Shown in pieces: positions 1 to 9,441 of a stretch of DNA of 64,000 nucleotides (position 1 is the first letter of the stretch; each line of letters opens with the position of its first letter). Origin of the DNA: Trifolium pratense (taxonomy: Eukaryota > Streptophyta > Magnoliopsida > Fabales > Fabaceae); assembly GCF_020283565.1 (NCBI RefSeq), contig NC_060063.1, forward strand, positions 39,208,635-39,272,634, in the 5' to 3' direction. A program made the position numbers and the translations under genes. Below the pieces are notes generated by a model. The model saw nothing but the letters and a program-made list of their open reading frames with translations. It was not told the origin of the DNA and did not search any database.

Positions 1-1395
1 TATGTGTCACATATCACTTATCACATAAATGTACACATATCCTAATGCATTCTAATGCGTCAACTTCATGCAATGTCACCCTAGACATATCTAATGCATG
101 TGGTACCGTTTCGTCTTTATTAGAGTATCTCACCTATAATATTCGTCTTTATCGGATAAATATAATCTGATATCCGTCTTTATTGGAATATCCAATATAC
201 AACAACAAAATTCATGAATGCATGTATATGTTTTTCATGAATTCACCAACACTTATTTAGCATAAAGCTCGTCATTTACTATGTGGAACACTATCCAACA
301 TACGTCATTATTAAGATTAACAAAACCTTAATATTCGTCATTTACAACATCATACATGATTAACAATTGTTATAAGCATCAACAAGCATCAACAATCATG
401 TAAGAATACCATTATCATGAAGAATAAGACACTGATTTGAAACTACATGCAAAGGAAGATAGCAGATGAAAAATTTGTGAAATCTGCAGTATTTACGCAT
501 GGGGCGGAAATATTTACGCCTGGGGAGGAATATTTACGCCTGAGGCGGAAATGTTTACGCCTGGGGCGGAAAAACTTCTGAAAGACTGGTTGCTCACTGT
601 TCTGCCGTTTCAGGCGAAAATTATTGCGCCTGGGGCGAAATACTTGCGTTTTCTACACAAAAACGCCCAAAAATCCCATTTTTCATGTTATAAATCCCAA
701 AAGAGTTTGTATTCAAGCATAACAAACATGGATGAACACAAAAGGACAGTCCATTCCTCAGATCTACATCATAAACATTGAAAAAGTAAAGATTGAACTC
801 TTTTTCATCAAAACTCTCAAGAACACCAAGTTCTTGAGTTTAATCTTTCATAAACTCGTTTTTTAATCATTAAACCGTTTATTAATCATGTTAAAAGCAT
901 GTTAAACATAATGAGAACCTTAGGAACGATTTCCATCAAGAAAATCCATTCCAAGCTAAAACGAAAATGGGGTGGAGGAAGTTCGGGTGAGGAGAAATCG
1001 ACATTCTCCCCTTCCTCGGGTCACCCACGAATATGAAATCTACTCTCTTACCTTAGATCGACGAACTCACGAAGATTGCTCCTCGAATCTCTCCTCCAAG
1101 CTTGCCCTAGCTCTCCTCTTCTCTTCCTTCTCTCTAGCTCTCTCCAAGAACAACCAAAAAGTGAGACTTTCTCTCACTTCAAGGGCTAAATAGCGCCCCC
1201 CCCCCCTTACAAGTCCACAAGGCCCAATGGGCCTCAAGCCCAATTGGCTTGGCCCAATAACACGTTAACTCTCACTACTCGCTTAATAACTAAAGTACTC
1301 GATAAATAACTCAAGTTATTAACTTAATTAAAATTCTACGTTAATAAAATATTTTAACACATAAAAATTAATAATTTGAAAATTGGGTCGTTACA
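1..1395 (-). mobile_element. LTR of a LARD-like Ty3/gypsy-type retrotransposon, cut by the window edge
   Basis: Read on the minus strand the segment begins at 1395 with TGTAACGACCC, the same start as the two LTRs at 33080-35942 and 38746-41608. Further in it shares stretches with them, for example the CTAATGCATGTGGTACC block near 94-108 and the cysteine-free, C/T-rich strip near 1000-1150. The other end lies outside the window, so it may be a solo LTR or one LTR of a full element. The sequence beyond 1395 is gypsy gag coding sequence, so this LTR sits inside another retrotransposon; the adjoining GAGGG (1396-1400) would be one copy of the target duplication. It carries no gene. Confidence 0.75.
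490..570. repeat. Short tandem repeat inside the LTR (TTTACGCCTGGGGCGGAA-like units)
   Basis: Four imperfect units of about 20 bases follow one another, and a related motif (GCGCCTGGGGCGAAATA) recurs near 627-643. In the related LTRs at 33080 and 38746 the matching position holds a different repeat built on GTAGCGAAC. No coding function is supported. Confidence 0.7.
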
Positions 1396-2955
1396 GAGGG
1401 TGCTTCATCTTCATCATCTACGGAGCCCATAGTTGAAAACAAAGGTAAAGCTATTGCACCTTCTCAAAGTGTTTCAACTAACAAAAAGGTTACATGTTTC
1501 AAGTGTCAAGGCAAAGGGCATATTGCATCTGAATGTCCAACAAAGAGAACTATGCTTATGGAGGAAAATGAAGAAGAGGAGGAAGGTAATAAGGATGTTG
1601 AAGAGAATGATGAAGAAGAAGAAGAAATACCTAGTGGAGAGTTACTCATGGTGAGGAGGATGTTGTGGAACTTGGTCAAAGAAGAAGACACCACTCAAAG
1701 AGAAAACCTTTTTCACACAAGATGCCTAGTCCAAAAAAATGTATGTTCTTTAATTATTGATGGTGGGAGTTGTACCAATGTTGCTAGTACTCGTTTAGTG
1801 TCGAAACTTAATTTAGAAACAAAACCTCACCCTAAGCCATATAAACTTCAATGGCTTAATGAAAGTATTGAAATGGTTGTTAATAGACAAGTTGAGGTTT
1901 GTTTTACAATTGGGAAATATGAGGATGTTGTGTTGTGTGATGTAGTACCTATGGAGGCTAGTCATTTGTTGTTAGGAAGACCTTGGCAATTTGACAAGAA
2001 GGTTAGTCATGAAGGGTATTCCAACAAATACTCTTTTGTGCATCATGGCCAAAAGATTGTTCTTGTACCATTGAGTCCTAATGAAGTGAGAGAAGATCAA
2101 AAGAAAATGAGAGAAAAAAATGAGCAAGAAAAAGAAAAGAATGAAAAAGATAAAGAAAAGAAAAAGAGTGACAAAAGAAATAATGATGAAATGAAAGAGA
2201 ATTTGATTGCAAAAAAAGGAGAGGTTGGAAATGCAATTGTTTCAAAACAGCACCTATATTTGCTATTTTGCAAAAATGTGGAGCTGCTAGCTAACACTCC
2301 TAACCCACAAAAGTTTCCAAGTTGTATTGAAACTCATTTGCAGGAATTTGAAGACATGTTTCCAAAGGAGGTACCAAGTGATTTACCACCTATAATAGGA
2401 ATTGAGCATCACAATGACCTCAATCTAAGACCATCCATGTCAACCCGGCCAACTTACCGAATCAATCAACCACAAACTAAAGAATCACAAAAACAAGTGG
2501 CTGAATTTGTGAGAAAATTGCATGAGCAAGTGAAAATGAAAAATGGAGAGAAAATTGAAATTTATGCAAAAAAGGCTAACAAAGGATGGATGGTGGTTGT
2601 TTTTGATCCCGGGAATTGGATTCGAGTACAAATGAAAAAGGAATTATTGAAATCACAAAAGAAGTCCAAACTTAAGGGTGAAGAATTGTTCAATTCGAGG
2701 TCGAATTCTCTTCAAGAAGGAGGGAATGATGAGGACATAATCCAAGACATAAGTGATGCAATCCAAAGCTTAGGAGGTCCTATGAAAAGGGCTTGTGCAA
2801 GAAGAATCAATGATGTCTTAGTTCACTTCATGATCAAATCCATAGAAGGTCCGGCCCAAGTTGATGAAGGCTTAGCCCAAATTGAAGAAAAAGAACCAAA
2901 GTTGAAGATTATCATCCAAGCATGGATAGTGGAAAATAAAGAGCTCCTCCACTAA
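1396..2955 (+). pseudogene. Ty3/gypsy Gag-protease polyprotein with RT, RNase H and most of integrase deleted
   Basis: The frame is open from the LTR junction at 1396 to the stop at 2953-2955. In order it shows a CCHC zinc knuckle (CFKCQGKGHIASEC, about 1500-1541), an acidic Glu-rich linker, and a retropepsin-like domain with the IIDGGS active-site form that plant gypsy elements often use (about 1756-1773). A Lys/Glu-rich linker and the first residues of reverse transcriptase follow (DLPPIIGIEHHNDL region, about 2380-2430). Near 2500 the frame jumps straight to the C-terminal end of integrase (AEFVRKLHEQVKMK) and the tail RACARRINDVL. Reverse transcriptase, RNase H and the integrase core, normally about 2.5-3 kb, are therefore missing, but the reading frame survives across the junction. 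The Gag N-terminus is cut off by the LTR insertion. The product cannot support its own transposition. Confidence 0.85.
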
Positions 2956-3400
2956 GCATATGAAAGTGGTGCACCAAGAAATAAAAGAGCTCCACTATCT
3001 CTTCTTTATTTTTCACTTTCCTTGTAATAAATCAGCCCCACTATCATGATAGTTAGTGGTTGAAATCCTTTTGCTTTCTTAGGAGTTATTTTTTTGCTTA
3101 TTACATCATCATAAGTCTTTCCTATATAAAGGAGGCATGTAACTCTTGCCAAATCAATGAATTTTGTTAAGTTTTACACATTGTGTAATTGAGAGCATTT
3201 GCTCTTAGGTTCTGGATTGGACCAAAATTGATCATATCAAGGAATCCTTTTCTTGTGGTGATCTTCATCCATAGGCTTATCATTCTCTCTTGGATTAGAA
3301 AGAGTGTGGCGCCCCTTCTACTTATTCCATTTCTTCTATTTTCCTTTACTTTGTTTCAATTTAGTTCCTAAAAGTGTTTGTGTCAAATTCTATCCTAATT
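2956..3400 (+). mobile_element. 3' untranslated region and LTR remnant of the preceding gypsy element
   Basis: The stretch follows directly after the polyprotein stop. It contains a promoter-like CCTATATAAAGGAG at about 3120-3133, as found in LTR U3/R regions. No paired 5' LTR is visible because the left part is replaced by another LTR. The exact end is uncertain. Confidence 0.5.
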
Positions 3401-4077
3401 TTCATCAAATGGTGTCCATCACTTTCATATATGAATGACCACATATTTTGTTAGTAACTAGAGTCGAAGTGGATCCCGTGACACATTTGAGACTCCGAAC
3501 TAAAGAGATAATATAACCAACCAACATGAGACCATTAAGTTCAGTATTTGAGGTTAGGTTTGTGATTAAGATTAGCACATAATTAAATTTTGCATGATTT
3601 AAGTTAATCAAACAAGGTAGGAGAACACGTGACAACTTGTTAAACGTTGAACTCGAGGGTAAAGATACTATAAAAACATAATTTGTTAAACGTTGAACTT
3701 AAGGGTAGAGATACTATAAAAACAAGGGGGAAACCTACCAGCGGTTGATTTCACTTAGTCAATTGCAATAGAGGTAAGGAATGGTAACACTGAACTTATC
3801 TTAATAAAAATTAATCTACCAGATAATAAAGTAAGCAGATATAGCGTCAGTTACCGAGCAGGAATGGGGGAGGGATTCGAAAGCACTTAACCTACTTTTA
3901 TCATCTTGAACTCTTTCTTATCTTTAGTCTTATATTATCTAACTTCTCTCCCAAAACCTTTTTCAAACAAACAAAGCGAAAACAAAACTATCTTAATTCC
4001 TAAACGAAACTAGTCGCCTTGGCACGATCCATGTGGATACGAACTCATTCTAAACACTAGAGTGTGAAGTATTACTC
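3401..4077. other. Repeat-derived noncoding stretch between two gypsy fragments
   Basis: No gene is visible. A 37-39-base unit (TTGTTAAACGTTGAACT..., ending in ATACTATAAAAACA) is tandemly duplicated at about 3638-3722. The block ATGAGACCATTAAGTTCAGTAT (within 3527-3550) recurs near 46789-46811. The reverse complement of about 3860-3900 resembles 45655-45690. This looks like leader or UTR sequence of a dispersed retroelement family. Confidence 0.5.
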
Positions 4078-4081
4078 GATG

Positions 4082-5273
4082 ACAGACTGGTCCACTTGCC
4101 AGACTGCAGTCATGTATATTGAATGTGTTCAGGGCAAGCGATCAGTGACCGAGTACACAGCTGAATTCTTACGTTTTTCTGAACGTAATGAATTAGGTGA
4201 GTCTGAGAATCAGAAAGTGGCTCGTTATATGAAAAGTTAGTTGCAAGAGAAGATGGGATTACAGATTGTTTGGACCGTTGCTGAAGCGTCCAACCTAGCT
4301 TTGAAGATGGAATTATTAGAGAAATCTCCCAGAAATTTCTCAAATTTCAGAAGGTATTCTCCACAGAATAATGCTGATGACAAAGAGAAAAGTGCAACAA
4401 CCAAAGATTCAAACCCTGCTAACAAAGCAGGCAATTCTGGCAATGCACCGCAAGGCAAGGCCCCCGTCCAAAAACAACACAACCCTTATATGAAGCTTAC
4501 CGATGATACTTATTACAGTTGCGGTGGGAAGGGTCACATGTCCAATGTGTGTCCATCAAGGAGGGTTGCTGGAGTAGTGGAGGAAAGGGATGATGATGAT
4601 GATGAGCATCCTGCTGACAAAGATGAATACGCAGAAGCTGAATTTGCTGAAGAAGAATCTGATGAGAGGGTAAGTTTTGTGTTGCAAAGAACTTTACTAG
4701 CATCCAAAGATGAAGGACAGCGCAAAAATTTATTTAAAACACATTGTTTTATCAATAACAAAGTGTGTAATCTGATTGTGGATACTGGCAGCACAGAAAA
4801 TCTAGTGTCGCAGAAACTAGTAGACAATTTGAAGTTATCCACTGAACCTCATCAAAAGTCATACACCCTCGGTTGGGTAAGCAAGGGTTTCCAAGTTCGA
4901 GTTACACTAGCTTGCAAAGTTCCTATCTCCATCGAAAAGCATTACAGAGAAAATATACTTTGTGATGTTCCTGATATGAATGTTTGTCATGTTTTACTTG
5001 GTAGACCTTGACAGTTTGATCATGATATCACTTATCGAGGACGAGATAATGTGATGATATTTACATGGGCACACATAAGATTGTTATGGCTCCTATTTTA
5101 CCCTTTGATAAGAACCAAAGGGAAAAGAAGTCTAGCTTCTTGTTGATGACGCAAAGTGAAGAGGAGCTTGATGAAGATGTTAAAGAAGCTGTCAAGACTA
5201 AGTTAAAAGATACTGGGCAGAAGAATAAAGCAGTTGCTGAAAAATGTAGAAGTGTTAAAGTTTTCAATGTAGC

Positions 5274-5318
<45 letters not shown>

Positions 5319-5400
5319 TACCATGTCGATGAGGTCCTTTATCAAGATGAAAACTCGAGGTCGAGTTCTTTTGAGGTAGAGGAGACTGATGTAGGAAGGC
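4082..5400 (+). pseudogene. Decayed Ty3/gypsy gag-protease fragment
   Basis: Gag capsid-like sequence (VTEYTAEFLRFSERNELGE) runs to an in-frame TAG at 4238-4240. The frame then continues through LQEKMG to a zinc-knuckle region and a retropepsin with LIVDTGSTENLVSQ (about 4772-4813), ending at a TGA at 5009-5011 where the family normally has Trp (GRPW). The zinc knuckle reads YYSCGGKGHMSNVC, so its first Cys is Tyr. After a further frame with polar sequence, a (TA)n tract at 5277-5315 breaks the reading frame. Reverse transcriptase and integrase are absent. It is a non-autonomous, multiply broken remnant in the same orientation as the gypsy fragment to its left. Confidence 0.8.
5277..5315. repeat. 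(TA)n microsatellite inside the gypsy remnant
   Basis: An uninterrupted TA run sits at the point where retroelement coding sequence stops matching, and may mark a deletion junction. Confidence 0.9.
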
Positions 5401-6265
5401 TGGCCGCGCCGGATTGAAGACGAAGTGGCGCGCAAGAAAAGTTCACTTGAAAAATAGTGAAGATTTGATTTTACTCTAGTTTAATTAGATTTGTTATTTT
5501 TCTTTTACTAGCAAGATTTATTATTGTTATATTTTAGTTAGATTTAGTATTTTTATTTTTGCTAGATGTGTTATTTTCTTTTACTATCTTTTAGCAGATT
5601 TGTTATTCTTATTTTTCACTACTATTCAAACTAAACTATTGTAGCCTTGAAGGCAACTTTTTGATTCAATAAAATTATAGAGAATTTTCTCAAATTTGGT
5701 TGATTTCAAATTACTCTTTCTGGTGGATTTCGGAAATTTGGTGGATTTCAGAACTTTCGCTTGCGAACTTGTGTTTTGTTATAGGATTAGCCCTTACTAT
5801 GTTTTCCCGCTTCCGTACTGCGTCACAGAGTCAAAGTTAGTTTAGCTCCGTCTACTCCATCGCTTTTTTTTACATCTTTCCACCCGTTGATATATCTGAA
5901 ATCAAATAATGTGAAGAGTGAGACATTGTTTTCGTCTCAATGAATTCCTTACCTATTAGTTAGTGAGGTTTTTGGAATCAAGTCTTATCAGTTGATCATC
6001 TATGCAATAATATATCATTTTCAAGTATCTCTATTACCAAACCGCTTTCAATTGATTGGGGTGTTTTAGAATTTAAATCTTGATATTTTTTGTCGTGGTT
6101 GTACCTTGTGCACATAATTGGTGTGTGAAATTCTAAAAATTAGCATTTAAAATTAGTTTCATTTGCAGGGAGTGCACTACTTTGCAGGGTGTAGTATAAC
6201 ATGGTTTCAATTTGTAGTTGCAGACTGAAATCGAAATTTTGTGTGTTTAATTTTTTTTTTTTTTT
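5401..6265 (+). mobile_element. Probable 3' end/LTR of the decayed gypsy element
   Basis: No gene. Several imperfect copies of AGATTTGTTATTTTTCTTTT lie at 5465-5615. The CTTGAAGGCAACTTTTTGATTCAATAAAA stretch near 5645-5675 includes an AATAAA polyadenylation-like signal, as in an LTR R region. A short GGTGGATTTC repeat is at 5722-5752. Boundaries were not found. Confidence 0.4.
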
Positions 6266-7313
6266 GGCTAAATTACACTTTTGGCCCCCTATGTTTTAGA
6301 AACTTGTGATTTTGGCCCCCTAATTTTCAAAATAGCACTTTTGGCCCTCTATCTTTACCCTTTTTTGCAAAAAATCAATTTTGACCAAGTCAATGCTGAT
6401 ATGACAAGTCACTTAAGTGACTCAGCTGCCACGTCACTTTTTTTTCAACTAATAATTAAAAAAAAAAAGGAATGGAAGGGGGTGTCACATGAGACCATTT
6501 TCTGATCCAAAGGCTACCCACAATTGCTGGGCTTATAAGGTAACATAAATGCTGTTTTTTTATTGGTTTTAAAGAGTCCAGTACCAAATTCTCACACACT
6601 AATTGTGTATTTATAGTAAAACGAAAACTGCTGCAAATGGTGTGAAATGATGATATTGATTGTGTGATTGTCAATTTATGGGAATGGAGATTGAGGAAGA
6701 GTATCTAAGAATTGTGTTATACAATTTGATTAGTATTTTTTGGTCTCTGAAATGGATCATTCTTCAGCTTTTTCTAGCATCTAATTTTTGAGCTTCAGGT
6801 CTGTTATTTACCATCCTCTAGTGTTGTTAGTATGCTCTAAACTAAACTGCATAAATGATTCAAATGTGTTGCATTCTTCATAAAGTGTTCGGGTGTGATT
6901 GGTGTGTGAATGACACAAGCTTTATAGGCTTATATTCTACGGCTATTTGCTGGTAATGTCCTTGTAATGCTGCTCCCTTACTTGCCTTGGTATTCATATG
7001 GTGGAGAATGAAAATATGGTATTTCCATAATCAGAGTGTGAAGGAACAACAATTGTGGGTAGCCTTTAGAAAATGAAAATGGTCTAACGTGACACCCCCC
7101 TTCCATTCCTTTTTTTTTTAATTATTAGTTGAAAAAAAATGTGACGTGGCAGCTAAGTCACTTAAGTGACTTGCCACATCAGCATTGATTTGGTTAAAAT
7201 TTGACCTTTTGCTAAAAAGGGTAAAGATAGGGGGCCAAAAGTGCTATTTTGAAAATTAGGAGGCCAAAATCGCAAGTTTCTAAAATATAGGGGGCCAAGA
7301 GTGAAATTTAGCC
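6266..7313. mobile_element. Non-autonomous DNA element with long inverted arms (about 265 bp each)
   Basis: The left arm at 6266-6528 starts GGCTAAATTACACTTTTGG. The right arm at 7047-7313, read in reverse, starts GGCTAAATTTCACTCTTGG. The arms match over their whole length with roughly 10% differences. The middle 520 bp has no open gene. Both ends sit in T-runs, so the target duplication cannot be read with certainty. Long arms with a T-rich target fit a Mutator-type MITE, but a foldback element is an alternative. Confidence 0.85.
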
Positions 7314-7869
7314 TATTTTTTTTTTCTTCTGCTTGTATTTTCTAACGGTGAAACTATCGGTGTTAATGAGCAAGGGAGGTGCTTGTCCATTTGAAGAGAA
7401 CTAAGGGGAGGTTATTGTATGTTTTAAAAATAGAGGGAGGATTTGTGTCATTTAAAGAGACTTTAGGGGAGGTTAGTGTAATTTGCCCTGATTTTTATGA
7501 ACATTCATAACATAATAAATAAAATAAAGTGTATCGAACGACAAAATTAATCTTGTCAACTTTTACAATTTTGGGATACTCTGAAGTCTGAAGTGAGCTA
7601 GTCTCAAATATATATATATAGATCATCCACTTAAAAAGTTTTCATGAATCATGTGGAATACCTCATCCACAATCCTATAATTAACCGATTAATTCATAAC
7701 TTAAGTTCATTAGTTAATTAACTAATGAGGTCAAATTTATATCTCCAAGTTTCACCATAGAGAATATACCTATTCCTTTATAAGTTGTATATACTTAACT
7801 TAGAATTTCGTAGATTCATATTGGATATATCATCCTGATAGTAATTCTGGTGTTTTTTCCTTCTAGTCT
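7314..7869. other. Noncoding AT-rich stretch
   Basis: No gene is supported. A GGGGAGGTTAKTGTA motif occurs twice at about 7405-7475, so part of it is probably repeat-derived. Confidence 0.5.
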
Positions 7870-8238
<369 letters not shown>

Positions 8239-8394
8239 TTCAATGTATTTGGTCCACAATATAGACCAAATATATTAATAGATTCTCCATGAATTTAAAA
8301 AGTAAATTTTCTCTTATATTTACGATCGGAGAGAGTAATAGTTAATATTTGATCCTCATTTGTATCTTTATATACTTACCTACTTTAGCTTTTC

Positions 8395-8567
8395 TTAGAG
8401 AATCTCCGATAAGGGTATCTAAGAGAGTTTCATAGACTAATGATACGGTACCTTAACTTTTTTATCATTGAAGTTCCCTAACGTGGCACAGAGGGTATCA
8501 AAATTGATGATACCAATACCTTAAATAAGGTACCGTATCATCGATTTAATGTTATTATTATTTTCAA
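8395..8567. mobile_element. Left half of a MITE interrupted by the giant MULE
   Basis: The TTA at 8395-8397 is followed by GAGAATCTCCGAT. The matching inverted end GGAGATGCTC plus TTA lies at 42944-42956, just right of the MULE. The two halves sum to about 370 bp. A TTA duplication with a GAGCATCTCC-type terminus fits a PIF/Harbinger (Tourist-like) MITE. Confidence 0.6.
8559..8567. other. Left target-site duplication of the giant MULE (TATTTTCAA)
   Basis: This is a perfect 9-bp match to 42744-42752, immediately outside the inverted repeats. Nine base pairs is the usual Mutator-superfamily length. Confidence 0.88.
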
Positions 8568-8632
8568 GGAAAATTCTATGGTACATTCCTTAGTTGGAAT
8601 GTTTTGGTACATTCCAAAACTGGCCAATGAGG
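8568..8632 (+). repeat. Left terminal inverted repeat of the MULE
   Basis: It starts GGAAAATTCTATGGTACATT. It contains a direct repeat TGGTACATTCC (8579-8589 and 8605-8615) with an inverted GGAATG between the copies. The same layout is kept at the right end, so these may be transposase binding sites. Confidence 0.85.
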
Positions 8633-9441
8633 ATGCAATGTTGACCAACTTTGAATAATATGGTACAACCTTTATGTATGATACTTACCATGGAACTTAC
8701 CATCTTTTAATATTTCAACTAAGTCCTTTACATATTAAAACTTACACAATTACCCCAATATTATATTTTGTTAATTTTGTAAATTAATTAAAACTAAATT
8801 AAAACTAAATTTAAAACTAAAATTAAATAAAAAAACAACAACATGACAAAATAATCGTTGTAATTATTTTTGAATCAAAGTTCATTGTTTTACTTCTTCT
8901 GAACTTCATCGTCTTCATCGTCTTCATCACCAACATTGGTTTCGTTTTCCTGAACTTGTTTTCATCCCCAACAAAGTGTAAACAACAACATTAACCTCCA
9001 AAACGGTCGCCATTGCTGGACGAACAGACTTTGCTAGTTCATTGTTTTCCTTCACCTGAGTTTGAACGGAACTCCATTCGACGGCGAGTTTGTGAAAGAA
9101 GATTGCGTGTGCAGTTGCTAAGGTAAATACGAAACAGTAATAGTTATTAAGAATTAATTTGATTTCAATTTGGGAATTAGGGTTTATGCAGAAAATCAGT
9201 TTGATTTCGTTTGGGAGTTAGGGTTCATGCTGAAATTGAATTGCAGTTTTATTTGTAATTAGTTATTAAGAATTAATTTGATTTTCAATTTGGGAATTAG
9301 CTTTAATTTGTTTTCTGTATAAAATTAGTTGTGTGTGTATAAATTTGATTTTCAGTTGTGTTAGTTACCTTTCATTTTGTTTAGGAATTTTGGTGGTATT
9401 GTTATTGATGGTGACAATTGTTGTGTTTTAGGTTCACAACA
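8633..9441 (+). promoter_or_regulatory. Promoter, leader and 5' UTR intron region of the MULE transposase gene
   Basis: The region is AT-rich with short AAACTAAATT repeats (8785-8825). A CTTCATCGT-repeat leader (about 8900-8930) resembles a transcribed 5' UTR. A splice donor (CTAAG/GTAAAT at 9122/9123) and an acceptor (GTTTTAG/GTTC at 9431/9432) bracket a leader intron just before the start codon. The intron holds a direct repeat of about 115 bp (TTATTAAGAATTAATTTGAT at about 9146 and 9264). Confidence 0.5.

Noticed and set aside
5061..5435. Minus-strand frame with a Tyr-Ile run
   Set aside because: It is the translation of a (TA)n microsatellite and the antisense of a gypsy remnant; similar frames at 7778-7996, 31834-32076 and 53943-54137 were rejected for the same reason.
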